Shown: positions 23,431-36,950, numbered from the stretch's first letter. The stretch is 64,000 nt of DNA from Henckelia pumila (GCF_033568475.1 NW_027331831.1:13020001-13084000), one strand, 5' to 3'. The notes: generated from the letters alone by a model not told the origin. Program-made: numbers and translations.

Positions 23431-26400
23431 TGAGGCCAAGGAGCTCATTTCACAATCGCACCAATTTCCTCTCCTTTTCCCACGTGAATCTATTTTAGGG
23501 CTTTGGGTACTCTTATTTTAGAGTTGGAGTTGGAAATATGTTTAGTATAGTCAGACAGTGTCTGACATAGTAGCGGGATAGTGCTCGTGTAGTGGAGCCA
23601 TGTTCGAGGCTGTGGAGCTGCAGCAGGGGTGTGTAGTAAGGACTGCTAGGACTGCCTGTAGTAAGGTACGTAAGTATTAATTGAGATTGCCATCGGGTAT
23701 GCATGCTTATATGTTGCATTTATGCATTTGCATGTGATTGCATGTACCTATCATATTGTGTATGTACATCTTTTGAGATGAGCCAGTTAGGATTGCTCAG
23801 CCCTGTTTGGACGTTTTGATATTGAGTACCCTTAGGTACTGGTATCTAGAGGATTCCATGGTCCGCGACCAAGATTCGGGAGTGAGTGGTCGCGCACAGT
23901 GGTTAGCGACCCCGATGTGACGAGCTCATGTCCCAGGCGCCAGTATGAGCAGTTTGTATACAGTTATCCTTGATATGGATACCCCGTCATTTGCATGTAT
24001 CATATTTGTATGTTTATCCATGATTTCGTATTGAGCTTAGAGCTCACGTCCAGTCTTTTCTGTGTATCTGGACACCCCATTCGACGGGGCAGGTGTAGGT
24101 GCATGGTTGAGAACCAGGAGCTTGGAGTAGCCAGTAACCAGTGAAGACCGCAGGATTAGCTGTAGGTTTTATTTAAGTTAATTCGATTGAGTTGTATATT
24201 GGTTTAATTAACCGGTTGTATTCTGCCGGTTTGTTTTTATTTAAGTCTTTCGCAGCGATTTATTTAATGCATTCTTAATCATGCTCTTAACTCTGATTAG
24301 GTAGTGGATTCGGATAGGATCGCTACATTTATTGGTATCAAAGCTGCATGCAAGAGACTTGGGAATAAAGTACTGAGACTTTGGATTATCCTCTTAGGAT
24401 TGGTAAAACCTAGCGAAGGATGATTTGGTTCTTCATTGCCAAGGTTTTCGGCAGAAGTCTTTTCTATAAGGAATGCAGCAGTGATGAGAACACTAGCATA
24501 TCGATAGATAGACTGACTGCTGTGGACGGTTCATCATTCAATGCATTGGGAATACTGATCGAAGAACATATGGATTCCAGCCGGAGAAGCCTGGAAAAGA
24601 AGAACAAGTACATTGCGTCAGATACCTCTGAGGACTTTTTGGAACGAATGGTGTGTAACAACCCATGTGGTTCCAGTTCAAAGAAATTCTCCACTCGTAG
24701 TTGGAGAGATTGTCATAAAGACCTTCACAGGGAATGCCTCAAGTGGCTAAGGCATGACTGGTTGTGAACGTAAGGTCATTAAAGTCATGCAAAACATGGT
24801 TTTGCCGGTATGCTTGTATCGATGTTTTTGGTAGGCACACGAGAAACTTCATGTTCAAAATCATGAATAAGTTACAAGAAGAACGCTGACGGTAGATCGT
24901 GAGCAGAAGAGGTCGACTGTCAGGCACTGATGCAGAGCATAGCTGGTTAGCAAGCACGGATCATTTCTTCGGATGTCTTTGCAGGAGGACGGGTAGAGAG
25001 ATTTAGTCAGGAGTATACTTACATTGATGCGTGTGTCTATTAGAAGCTTAATGCTCAAGGAACGAAGACGAGTACGATGATTTTAAATATTGTATTGTTG
25101 TAGCTGTAAAAAATATTTCAGTTGTAATGAATCATCAAAATCCGGTGGTATCATTCAAGTTATTAGTTGTACATTTTGTTGTATTTTTGGAATACTGTAA
25201 TTGTATTACATGATATTGTAATAAAAGAAATTTTACATAACTTGTAGCAAAGATACATGTATTACTTATCCAGTAATTCGTGAATGACTGCGGTGATCTT
25301 GCTAAGTTTGGCTTGTTATTAGTTGATTAGTGTTCAACTATTGTAACTCATAGGTTTTGAGTAAGCTAGCTGTAACTCTTTGACTTGTGGTTAGTCTAGG
25401 CTTTTCCTAGGATTGACCTAGTTATTCAGTGGACTAAGTTAGTGCCAACGATGAGTTGATTCATCAGTGGGCATGAGTTTTGTTCTAGGTTGTTTCCTTA
25501 GAATAGTAGTCTGATGACCTTCGTAGGTTGAGATTTTGTGATTATGGGATTTAATCGGGATGTCAGGTCCAGTATATGCCGGGAGTTGTGGACTATGACC
25601 ATGACTTGACATAATGGGGCGCGACTCTATGCCAGTGTTACTATGGGAGTCTTTGTACTTCAGAAGTTGCCTGGAAGCCTTCGTGCTTTAGGATTGGTGG
25701 TGGGAAGACTACTCATTCTAGAGTCTTGGTAACAGTCACGACGGAGTATGACTTTGGATTAGATGTCTAGTTTGGTATCATGATTTAGATATCGTCTGGC
25801 TTTTATCAGGGATATTGGTTTGGGTTTCTACCGTGAGGACCAGTCTTGGAGGGATTTCTTTGACGAGCGTGTACTTTGAGCAGATAGTTTTAGTCTATGG
25901 GATACTGCTAGACTAGTGGATATAGTCGGTGATTGGATTCTCTTGTGATAGGGTTTATCCAGGAGATGAGTTTGTAAACTGTCTGGGACATTGACTCGGA
26001 GGAGAGTATTTTCCAGCGATGAGAGTTTTTCTCAATAGTGAATTATATCAGATGCTAAGGATTGCACAGGACTATTTGAGGCATAAGGGAAGCGTGACTT
26101 ATGTAAGTGTCCACTTGGTGGTGATTTTAGGTGGGACATCATGGTAGGTTACCTCACTCTTGATTTGTTGTCGTCTTAGCGAGAGATATAATTATCAGGA
26201 GCATGTTCAGCGATACTTGGAATCTTGCGGAGTTGTATTGTGTCTTGGGTTTGGCAAGTCCTAATGATCATCAAAATATAGTGTAGGACCTTGGGTTGCT
26301 AATCTCAATCTTAGGACAATTAAAGAATAAGCATCCTTAATTAAAAAGAAAAGAAATCAAATTTTTATTTTGACAAATATTCATAAATTCTAGATTTATA

Positions 26401-26533
26401 TAAAAAATTTGAGACATTATAAGACTCAAATATAAAATAATTCAACTTAATGATTCAAATATCTTTAACATATATACGCTGAAATTCTAAATAAATTCAA
26501 GAAAAATTTATTATATGATGATGAGTGTGTGTC

Positions 26534-26863
<330 letters not shown>

Positions 26864-27713
26864 GTACGTACTATGATGCCAGGAATTGTCAGGATTTGGT
26901 TGTTATCCGTGGCAGGATGACTAGTGTGATCGAGTAGATTCTATCTACGATAGCGAGATTCGGATCAAGGTTGATCGCAATCGGTATGAGGATTTTAGAT
27001 GGTTAGAGTGGTGTGCAGCGATGCGATTGCTTTGCGAGCTGGTGGCTGGTAGTTGGCATTTTTCTTCGCATAAGGTATTATTTTGGGAATAAATATTTTA
27101 TCCTTGGTGATAAGGAGTAACTCGGACGAGTTCTTGGAAAGAGATCTCTAGGATTTGACCAAGAGTTGAATCTAGATCGATTGTTTAGCGCTTTGCGATA
27201 AAATCGAGGGATGCGATGTTAGCATTAGACCAGTGAGATACAATGAGTTGTATCTTGTTTTTCTCGTTGGGCAGCAATGGAGTTCTTGCGTCTCTAGAGA
27301 TAGCTGATGACTAGTTACAATCTTAGCAGGAGTTTCATCGTTAAGAATTGTAGTCAGTGTGGCTGATACAGTCAGCAATTTGGATTGAATGTGCCGTGTC
27401 ATTTGTGGATAACGATGGATAACTGACGGTAGTCAATAGTGTTACGCAATTCTAGCAGGATTGCGGATAAAAAGGCAGTGATTTCAAGAGTGATCGTTAA
27501 AGGTGTGCGAGTTGAGAATCAGCGCGGATTCTAAATATAGTATATGTTCTGACGTGGTTCAGTGATTAAACAGACCCTTCAGGTTTAGCAAGGTTTGGAG
27601 TTGTCGAAGGTTATTCGACCAGAAGTTTCGAACCGAAACTATTGGTGGATTGGACAAGTGGTCTATGTTACGTTATCGAGGTTTTCCCTAGATTTCGAGG
27701 ACGGATTCTTTTA

Positions 27714-28835
27714 AGGGTCCAGGCACAACTTTAGGACCAGGCTTGGCTCAAGCCAAGACCCTGCCTGAACCCACCGAAGCCCCCCAACTCAAAATCAAGC
27801 CGCTGCGGGAAATTCGCCGAACCGAAGAAGAGTTCTCACGCCCAACCCTGGTTCCAGCCTTCTCCATGAACAAACCACCCCACTATACCGACCCTAGGGA
27901 TTCTAGTTAGGACCCCGAACCCAGGTGCAGCAGACCCGAACATATCATGGACAAAAACATGCAGAAATCGGGACATGCATAAAACGTGAAAACAAGCATG
28001 AGCCATGAAGAATGTCATTCAAATTAATCTGAAACACATGCGCATAATCTCATCATTCATATTTTAAAAAAAAATAGTTTAATATAATCTAAATGGTGTT
28101 CAAGAATGGAAATCAAACATGCCTTGTGAAGTTTTAAATCCCAAAAACCCGATGTCGATGCGTAGGAGGATCACGTGGATGAACGACCTTCAAAAGCTTG
28201 TTTAAATCTTCGGAAAACCTTTTGAGATGTGTGTGTCGTGATGAGGGAAAAGCATAATTATTTGATGGCGGCTAGGAGAGTAAAAACGTGAGGGAAGGTG
28301 GGTTTTTAGGTTAGAATAAATTAAATTACACTAATTAAACTAAGTAGATAATATAACATAAATATAAGATTTTTAACTTTTTAAAAAATATCTACTAATC
28401 TGATATATAATAGTAAATCACGAAATATAGAATTAAAGGATTTTTAAAGATCAATAAAAGTCATTAAAATGACTTATTTTGGCTAAAAATAAATCACTAA
28501 ATAAATATATTATTAAATACTAAAATTTTCTTGACAAAATACCTTAAAATAATATTTTAAAGCTCCTAAAAATTCATAAAAGAATTTGGGTGAAAATAAC
28601 ATCTCGTTCGTCCACGGCCCCGCCTACGCGATCATAAAATAAACTTTCTCAAATAAATTCATAAATCACATCATATCGATTTAAATGCCGAACCAATATT
28701 TAAAACATGCCAATAAATCACATAATTCACATAATAACATATAAAATTAATTTAACACATTTTCACATTATTTTAAAATTATTAAATCCCCTAGTTATGC
28801 ATGCGGATTTACGTGCCGAATTTCTGGGCGTTACA
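27714..28835 (-). mobile_element. Truncated 3' LTR of a gag-only gypsy element
   Basis: On the minus strand it begins TGTAACGCCCAG (at 28835) right after a purine tract (AAGGGGGAGAGAA, about 28837-28850) preceded by TTTCGAGGACGAAATTCC. It matches 32262-33382 with roughly a dozen differences by eye. It stops at 27714-27717, so about 2.05 kb of the LTR is missing compared with the right-hand copy. Confidence 0.88.
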
Positions 28836-28950
28836 ATTCTCTCCCCCTTAAATGGAATTTCGTCCTCGAAATTGAAACGAACTCTAGGCAAGAACAAGTT
28901 TCCTCGTATAGTTCCCAATAGAGCAATCCAAATATGACAAATTTAATGCA

Positions 28951-29967
28951 TTAAATTAAATTACCCGTGACGTGCAAAGTATCCAGTGCTGCTTCCTCTG
29001 CCTGCATCACAAAGACTCGTCCAACAGCATTCTTCTTGGGACAATGCAGCATAATGTGTCCCGGTTCCTTGCAATGGTAGCACATGCCTGATCCCCTCAT
29101 ACACGGTCCTGGATGGGGCTTCTGGCATTTCTGGCAGAGAGGTAGTGCTTCTGCACGAGGAACGATAGCTCCTTGCTGTCTCAGTGGACTTGGGCCTTTC
29201 GACGGCCCAGTAGACTGCTTCTTTTCATCCCGCTGTGGATACGACTCATGGTACGATGTTTGTAGCTGCCTCTTCCTCTGTTGCTCCCTCAAGATATCCT
29301 TCCTACCCTCCTCGGATCGTAGTGCCCTACTCACCGCTGCCTCATAAGTGGTGACGTCCAACATGCGTACATCATGCTTGATGTCCGCCCTAAGCCCATC
29401 AACAAACTGTCTCAATTTCTCCGGTGCACTGTCAGCAATAAGGGGTACGAAGCGACACCCCCTCTCGAACTGTGTAATGTACTCCACCACAGACTTGTCC
29501 CCCTGACGGAGACTCATGAACTCCCGGATCATGCGGCTGCGCACATCCTCAGTGAAATACTTGGCAAAGAACATACGTCTGAACTCTATCCAAGTCAAAG
29601 TAGGTAGGTTCACGCCTCTAACAGCGCCTTCCCACCACGAGGCTGCATCCCCTCTCATCATATAAACTGCACACTTGACTCTGTCCACATCTGTAATCCC
29701 CATGTAGTCAAAGATAGACTCTAGTGATCGGATCCATCCCTCGGCAATGAGCGGATCAGTGGTGCCTGTAAACTCCTTGGGTCCCTTCTTCTGGAACCGT
29801 TCAGCCACATCCTCATCGTGTGAAAGCCTCGGACGTGCCGCCTGCTGCTCCAACAGAGCAGTAATCCCAGTCATCATATTGGCATTGGCCTGCTCCAATG
29901 CTGAAAGAGGATTCTGTGGAGGTGGAGGTGGAGGTCCCCCACGTCTGTTCACTGGTCTCGGAGGCAT
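28951..29967 (-). CDS. gag: Ty3/gypsy Gag polyprotein, intact ORF
   Basis: An open frame of 338 codons from the MPPRP start; a start five codons earlier (29982) is also possible. A Pro-rich N-terminus and a Gln/Ala-rich helix precede a retrotransposon-Gag domain (about residues 60-210), with phrases such as AEGWIRSLESIFDYM, RGDAASWWEG, FRRMFFAKYF and SVVEYITQFERGCRFVPLI. A basic linker follows, then a CX2CX4HX4C zinc knuckle (CYHCKEPGHIMLHC) near residue 305. Gag packages element RNA into particles. The frame ends about 25 residues after the knuckle, where the protease should start; no protease, RT, RNase H or integrase follows before the 3' purine tract. An element like this could move only with enzymes from a relative. 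Confidence 0.88.
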   Translation of the reverse strand: MPPRPVNRRGGPPPPPPQNPLSALEQANANMMTGITALLEQQAARPRLSHDEDVAERFQKKGPKEFTGTTDPLIAEGWIRSLESIFDYMGITDVDRVKCAVYMMRGDAASWWEGAVRGVNLPTLTWIEFRRMFFAKYFTEDVRSRMIREFMSLRQGDKSVVEYITQFERGCRFVPLIADSAPEKLRQFVDGLRADIKHDVRMLDVTTYEAAVSRALRSEEGRKDILREQQRKRQLQTSYHESYPQRDEKKQSTGPSKGPSPLRQQGAIVPRAEALPLCQKCQKPHPGPCMRGSGMCYHCKEPGHIMLHCPKKNAVGRVFVMQAEEAALDTLHVTGNLI

Positions 29968-30185
29968 TCTGTACCACCACATATTTCTTTACGTAAATCG
30001 CCATGCATAACTAATATTTTTGACTTTAAGACTGTCGTAACTTTAAATTCTCATTTTCATAAAAAAAAAAAAAAAAAACATAACTCATGTGTCCCATGCA
30101 TAAATCATAATTTAAAACACTTAAAACTTACAGACTGGCAGTGCGGCTTCTGAGCTCCGTGTAGCAGGCTAGTAACCCTCCAAGG

Positions 30186-30203
30186 AACCTGGCTCTGATA
30201 CCA
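30186..30203 (-). promoter_or_regulatory. tRNA-Met primer binding site of the gag-only gypsy element
   Basis: The minus strand reads TGGTATCAGAGCCAGGTT, which from memory is fully complementary to the 3' end of plant initiator tRNA-Met. It lies two bases after the end of the 5' LTR and fixes the element's orientation and LTR boundary. Confidence 0.88.
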
Positions 30204-30205
30204 AA

Positions 30206-33200
30206 TGAAACATCCTAGAACTTCTAGTGAATTTTTTTTTTTATTTTTAAAATAACTCTCTAACTATAAAATAATAAATATATATATATGCACATACATA
30301 TATATATCGTACTAAAAAAAAATATACTTTACTTAATTTAAAATACATATACATAATAAATACAATAAAAGTACTAGCATGCAATTAAATACTTAAAAAT
30401 AACTTTTCTTAATTTAATATATATCTACACATTAAACATAAATAATAACAAAAGTACATGCATGAAAATAAATACCTAACATTAAATACTAAATAATATT
30501 TTATAAGAATTCCATAATAAAACTCCTAAATAATATTTCTTTCACAAAAATTCATGAAAACTTAGAAAATAAATACTTAAATCAAAAATCCATGCATATA
30601 CTAAATATATATAATAATAAAACTTATGCGGAAATAAATGTTCTAGTCTCAACATAAAATTCATAATTGAGCGATGGTCACGGGTACTAGCCGCCTGGAT
30701 ACTCATACGCCCTCGCCGCCAGTCGGGAACACATTAACTTCATTAATAATCTGCTCACCTGCACCATTTAAATCTAGTGAGCCTAGAGGCTCAGCACGTT
30801 CTATCCTTATATAACAAAATGAAACCACACACAAGCACACATCATATAAAATACGTGAATATAATTATATGTGCATGATCTTAAAAATATATGCATATAG
30901 ACATGAATAAATAATTATAATGCTTCATCATCATGCTAAACATAAACATCATATTTAATAAATCTCATTAAATACTTTTCATCATTTCTTAGTTCTCAAC
31001 AGGTCGTATCCATGTCGGTGGCATCATACTAAGCGATTGATCAATCTATAAACCAACGTACGCGGCGGTGGGATTTTCACCTCTGTGCTGCTACTTCACC
31101 AGCCCTCTCAGCTGGATCCATAAGCTCATCATACTTATACATCATTAGGAAGGTCACCGGGCCCAAGTATCCCGGCCTCCAACCACATCACTTTTCACCT
31201 TCACTTCAACTTCCATAAAAATATATTTTTCTTAACATGCAATTAAACTTATCATAAAAAATTCTTAATGATGCATGAACATAAAAATTCTCATATATTT
31301 CTTTATTTTCATGAAAATTCGCCCGTAAATATATATTTAATTTATTTTCTTAAAAATAATACTTATATATCTAATAAAAATGCATGCATGAATTAAATAT
31401 ATATTTACGGACATTTATTTTTCCAAGGACTTGTTCGAGCTGCTGACCACTAGACTTAACTCAAAATTTCCTAGACTGGCTCAAAAACCCAAAAGCCCAA
31501 CCTGACCTGGCCCATTAAGCTTCATGGGCCCCAGGCCCATGAGAAACTAATGGGCTCAGTAACAACATAATTTAGGCCCCTTAACTAATTAACTTAAAAT
31601 TAAATTAATAAAATTATTAACTAACCATTAACTTATAAATTAAACGATAAAATTACTAAACCCGACACAACCTGGCCCAATAGTTCTCATGGATCACACG
31701 GCCCATGACAAATTAGTGGGCTCACTTCATTAATTATTTAATCCCGTTAAACTAGTCCAATTAATTAATTAATCAAGCCCAAACCCATTAATTGTTAATT
31801 AATCTCTTATTTAATTAAAATAAAAAACACCCGAGCCTAAATAATAAAAATCTAGACCCGGACTAAAATTATTTGACCCATCATTTTAGACCCGAACCGG
31901 ACCCGGATCCAAGGACCCAAGCCCGGCCCAAGAACAACCCAAACCCACGGCCCACTTATAATTCCCAACAGTACGTACGACATGCACACACCATCACCCA
32001 TCTTCATTAACCCTCGGCCGTGAGCAGTTCTTGCTGCATGCCTTCGGCCGTCCAGCTCCGGCCACCCTTGGCCGGAGCTCCAACCCCTGAACCTCCCCAG
32101 AACCCAGACACGACCTTAGGACTAGGCCAGACTCAAGCCAAAACTCAGCATGAACTGCCCGATCCTCTCATTCCTTGCTTCGATGCGCAGGTCACAACCC
32201 TTCCCTTTTTTTGACCGGCTCCGGCCAGCACCGGCCGGAGCTCCGACACCTGGACCACCCCAGGGTCCAGGCGCAACTTTAGGACCAGGCTTGGCTCAAG
32301 CCAAGACCCTGCTTGAACCCACCGAAGCCCCCCAACTCAAAATCAAGCCGCTGCGGGAAATTCGCCGAACCGAAGAAGAGTTCTCACGCCCAACCCTGGT
32401 TCCAGCCTTCTCCATGAACAAACCACCCCACTATACCGACCCTAGGGACTCTAGTTAGGACCCCGAACCCAGGTGCAGCAGACCCGAACATATCATGGAC
32501 AAAAACATGCAGAAATCGGGACATGCATAAAACGTGAAAACAAGCATGAGCCATGAAGAATGTCATTCAAATTAATCTGAAACACATGCGCATAATCTCA
32601 TCATTCATCTTTTAAAAAAAATAGTTTAATATAATCTAAATGGTGTTCAAGAATGGAAATCAAACATGCCTTGTGAAGTTTTAAATCCCAAAAACCCGAT
32701 GTCGATGCGTAGGAGGATCACGTGGATGAACGACCTTCAAAAGCTTGTTTAAATCTTCGGAAAACCTTCTGAGATGTGTGTGTCGTGATGAGGGAAAAGC
32801 ATAATTATTTGATGGCGGCTAGGAGAGTAAAAACGTGAGGGAAGGTGGGTTTTTAGGTTAGAATAAATTAAATTACACTAATTAAACTAAGTAGATAATA
32901 TAACATAAATATAAGATTTTTAACTTTTTAAAAAATATCTACTAATCTGATATATAATAGTAAATCACGAAATATAGAATTAAAGGATTTTTAAAGATCA
33001 ATAAAAGTCATTAAAATGACTTATTTTGGCTAAAAATAAATTCTTAAATAAATATATTATTAAATACTAAAATTTTCTTGACAAAATACCTTAAAATAAT
33101 ATTTTAAAGCTCCTAAAAATTCATAAAAGAATTTGGGTGAAAATAACATCTCGTCCGTCCACGGCCCCGCCTACGCGATCATAAAATAAACTTTCTCAAA

Positions 33201-33382
33201 TAAATTCATAAATCACATCATACCGATTTCAATGCCGAACCAATATTTAAAACATGCCAATAAATCACATAATTCACATAATAACATATAAAATTAATTT
33301 AACACATTTTCACATTATTTTAAAATTATTAAATCCCCTAGTTATGCATGCGGATTTACGTGCCGAATTTCTGGGCGTTACA
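30206..33382 (-). mobile_element. 5' LTR (3177 bp) of the gag-only gypsy element
   Basis: It starts TGTAACGCCCAG at 33382 and ends GTTTCA at 30206, next to the primer site. At 3.2 kb it is longer than the 1.37-kb interior (28836-30205). It contains no gene; the small plus-strand ORFs in its CCGGCC-rich part (32020-32460) are composition artefacts. With its partner at 27714-28835 it defines one non-autonomous element. Confidence 0.82.
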
Positions 33383-33930
33383 ATCTTCATCCCCGAATCC
33401 GTCGGATGATCGGATATCCATACCCTACCCATATACCCATTTATTGTATATACTCCATAAAAATAATTTTTTTAAAATTTTAATTATTTGATAAAACTAT
33501 AATTATTTACTAGATTTTTATATCAAAATTTTTAAGATAATAAAAAAATAAAACACCGAAGAAAATTTACAACCAAAGACTTATATAAAAAATAAAACTT
33601 CTAAAAAATAGCATTAGTTTTATATTAATAATTTTCATTATTTCATCCAACTAACATAATTCAACAAAAAAAAATTAAATTAGCATTTATTTAATATAAA
33701 TTAATATGTGTATGTATGTATATATATATATATATATATATATAATCGGATATCGGGTCGGGTATGGGTAGGATACCACTACATCCTCCTCCATCCCCAT
33801 TTACGAGATTCCCATACCCATTTACCCATTTATTTAATCGGGTCCAAAAAATGCCTTCATACCCTCCTCCGTTCGGGTCGGATATCGGGTTCCCCATCGG
33901 GTTCGGAGGAAATTGTCATCCCTATGTACC
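33383..33930 (-). repeat. Retroposon-like insert of the TAGGGATGACAA family with a TA tail
   Basis: On the minus strand it begins TAGGGATGACAATTTCC (33926), has a GGGTATGGGTA/CCCGATAT body, and runs into (TA)n at 33718-33743. The same start occurs in the inserts of the tandem array. The part at 33385-33430 carries related CCGGATATCC words and may be a second piece of the same family. Confidence 0.45.
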
Positions 33931-34345
33931 GCCCTAGGACTTTTTGGCTCTGGGTGTCACACCATTCATGCAGCTACGTGTTGAAACGTCAATGACATGT
34001 CACAAATGCGCATGGTCTAACTCCGATCGAAAGCTCCGATCACGTTCGAACTTTCAAACTCGTCGTAGCCTCCTAACTCCTTCGCCCCTTCCGATCTCTT
34101 CGAACCATCCGATCTCTACAAGACTTGGGTTCGGACCTTTCGAACCACCCGAGCCCAAATAAGCCCTTATATCACTTTTGAACATTCTGAATCTGATTTC
34201 TTGGTACGTTTGATATAATCAAAATCCCTTGATCATGTTTTATCCATTTTTATCATAAATAGATCACTTAACCTTGTAAAATAGAATCGAGCTATTAAAT
34301 TCTTTCCCACTTAAGAGATTTCGTCTTCGAAATCAATCTTAAGTA
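33931..34345 (-). mobile_element. Remnant of a gypsy 3' end related to the array LTR
   Basis: On the minus strand GATTTCGAAGACGAAATC (34343-34326) and a degenerate purine tract lead into LTR-like sequence. This sequence carries decayed TTCGAACGGTCCGA-type palindromes (34020-34150), as in the array LTR at 9150-9520. It is short and heavily mutated. Confidence 0.45.
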
Positions 34346-34392
34346 TACAAACACAGAATAAAATGTTCTTCTCATAACTGAACATTTTACAA

Positions 34393-34425
34393 GAATAATT
34401 TCTCGTCACACACATCGTGTGTGTA
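34393..34425. repeat. CACACACATCGTGTGTGT hairpin
   Basis: A near-perfect hairpin embedded in 20 bases (34397-34416) that also occur at 1414-1433. It is probably a terminal piece of the same Helitron-like family. Confidence 0.35.
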
Positions 34426-34517
34426 CAAATAAACGAATGGTATAGAAGGGAAAATAAGAAAACTAAGGAATATTATAAATTAAACGAAGGTTAATAGTAA
34501 TTTAAGCTTGAGTAGCA

Positions 34518-34675
34518 CTCCTATGAGACGGTCTCATCCGTGAGACGGATCAATCCTACCCATATTTATAATAATAAGTAATACTTTTAGCATAAATTGT
34601 AATACTTTTTAATGGATAACCCATATAAAAAAGACCCGTCTCATAAAAATGACCATTGAAACCGTCTCATAGGAG
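34518..34675. mobile_element. MITE with CTCCTATGAGACGGT ends, copy 1
   Basis: Perfect 15-bp inverted ends (CTCCTATGAGACGGT ... ACCGTCTCATAGGAG), 158 bp. The superfamily is not clear from the flanks. Copies occur at 36088-36243, 36795-36950 and 57729-57882. Confidence 0.7.
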
Positions 34676-34838
34676 TTTTGCCTTTAAGCTTACCACTCAT
34701 ATGTGGGTATTAAAGACAAGGTACTTATAGGAATCATTGATAAACTAAATTTTAAATTGTCCAGAGAATTTTTCCAGATTTATTAACTTCTTAATTACAA
34801 TGAACATAATGTGATTCATTTAAAAGGGTATTTATTAA

Positions 34839-35077
34839 GGCATTGTTTGGTTTGATGTATTATTATCTGTGTATAACTTATCCTAATCAATTTCGTCTTA
34901 TTTTTGTCATATTATTTATCTATTTATTAATTAATAATTTTACATCAATTAAATCAAATAAATTATAATCTATCCATCAAATCAAATAATGTATTAACTA
35001 TTTTTTTTCTTATTTATTTTTACTTTACATTATATTAATTATCTATGGATTACTTATCCTATCACTCAAACCAAACG

Positions 35078-35082
<5 letters not shown>
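34839..35082. mobile_element. Tourist-like (PIF/Harbinger) MITE, copy 1
   Basis: 244 bp with ends GGCATTGTTTGGTTTGA and TCAAACCAAACGATGCC. It follows TTAA. Copy 3 at 37115-37358 is flanked by TTA on both sides, the usual 3-bp target duplication of this superfamily. Confidence 0.75.
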
Positions 35083-35136
<54 letters not shown>

Positions 35137-35141
35137 AAACA

Positions 35142-35660
35142 TATGGCTTAACATAATTCAGACCACGTTCATTCATTGGGTTAGTTCCATGGTACCGGTG
35201 CCACTACCGCCTCGCTCGTGTAATGGAAAATGTTCATTTAATATATTGAAATACAATTGTGTTTAGAACTTGATCTTGGAAAAAAGAAAGATGGGTAATT
35301 GATCGATATTTAATATATCTCATACATCATGTCAAGCTGTGTCGTAATTAGCTAAATAATATATGACGATTGACGAGTTAACTTGGGGTTAATGTATTGG
35401 AAAAGGTGAAAAATGGGATTTATTACATCCAAAATTTTAGAACAAATCCGTTCATACATTGATAGAATGAGACAAATAAGATGTATATGTATGTATATAG
35501 AAGAATGTATGTGATAATACAAATAGGTGGGGTTAATAAATTTAACTTAATAATAATTGTTTGGTAGGTGTATTAGCGTGATGGAGCCAACGAGGTGAGT
35601 GCAAGTATGGATATAGAGACGACACACGAGAAATTTGACCTGTAACACGAGACACAAATT
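35142..35660. repeat. Segmental duplicate, copy 2 (partner at 1909-2585)
   Basis: Matches 1909-2585 but without the MITE. The empty site is CGAGAAATT at 35627-35635. A poly-TA run lies on its left, as in copy 1. Confidence 0.85.
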
Positions 35661-36087
35661 AAACATAGATGGCAAGAAATATGGTATTAATTCTCATATA
35701 AATGTGACATTTAACAAGAAAATAATTGTTCTTTTGTACACCGTCAGCTATGATTTAAGAGTGAAACAAAGGGAATTTTACTCTATACCAATTAAACACA
35801 TTAGGTTCAAAGTGGTTCTCAACTATTTTGGGGTCAAGTTCATCGTAATATATTTCGGCTGTCTCAAAGACGGATCTATGATAGAAATTAAAACTCCTGA
35901 TGCAGCATAGCTTAGCATCGGGGATCCGATATGACATGAATATATCCGACTAGTAAACAAGGATTAATTATCAATTAGCGATAGTTTGAAAGACATGCAT
36001 AAACGAATGGTATAGAAGGGAAAATAAGAGAACTAAGGAATATTATAAATTAAACGAAGGTTAATAGTAATTTAAGCTTGAGTAGCA

Positions 36088-36243
36088 CTCCTATGAGACG
36101 GTCTCATCCGTGAGACGGATCAATCCTACCCATATTTATAATAATAAGTAATACTTTTAGCATAAATTGTAATATTTTTTAATGGATAACACATATAAAA
36201 GACCCGTCTCATAAAAATGACCATTGAGACCATCTCATAGGAG
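36088..36243. mobile_element. MITE with CTCCTATGAGACGGT ends, copy 2
   Basis: Copy of the 34518-34675 element in the first tandem module, 156 bp, with one or two changes in the right end. Confidence 0.65.
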
Positions 36244-36794
36244 TTTTTGCCTTTAAGCTTACCACTCATATGTGGGTATTAAAGACAAGGTACTTATAGG
36301 AATCATTGATAAACTAAATTTTAAATTGTCCAGAGAATTTTTTCAAATTTATTAACTTTTTAATTACAATGAACATAATGTGATTCATTTAAAAGGGTAT
36401 TTATTAAGGCATTGTTTGGTTTGATGTATTATTAATCTGTGTATAACTTATTCCAATCAATTTCGCCTTATTTTCGTCATATTATTTACTCTATACCAAT
36501 TAAACACATTAGGTTCAAAGTGGTTCTCAACTATTTTGGGGTCAAGTTCATCGTAATATATTTCGGCTGTCTCAAAGACGAATCTATGATAGAAATTAAA
36601 ACTCCTGATGCAGCATAGCTTAGCATCGAGGATCCGATATGACATGAATATATCCGACTAGTAAACAAGGATTAATTATCAATTAGCGATAGTTTGAAAG
36701 ACATGCATAACGAATGGTATAGAAGGGAAAATAAGAGAACTAAGGAATATTATAAATTAAACGAAGGTTAATAGTAATTTAAGCTTGAGTAGCA

Positions 36795-36950
36795 CTCCTA
36801 TGAGACGGTCTCATCCGTGAGACGGATCAATCCTACCCATATTTATAATAATAAGTAATACTTTTAGCATAAATTGCAATACTTTTTAATGGATAACCCA
36901 TATAAAAGACTCGTCTCATAAAAATGACCATTAAAATCGTCTCATAGAAG
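36795..36950. mobile_element. MITE with CTCCTATGAGACGGT ends, copy 3
   Basis: Copy of the 34518-34675 element in the second tandem module. Its right end has changed to CTCATAGAAG. Confidence 0.65.

Larger units (their letters stand above)
34431..35082. repeat. Module A, copy 1, with two nested MITEs
   Basis: Starts ACGAATGGTATAGAAGGG and recurs at 36001-36488 (cut short) and 36711-37358. It contains a GAGACGGTCTCA-type MITE and a Tourist-like MITE, listed separately. The right end meets a (TA)n run at 35083-35131. Confidence 0.85.

Noticed and set aside
32020..32460. Pro-rich ORFs with CCGGCC repeats
   Set aside because: They lie inside the 3.2-kb LTR on the strand opposite to the element and reflect base composition.
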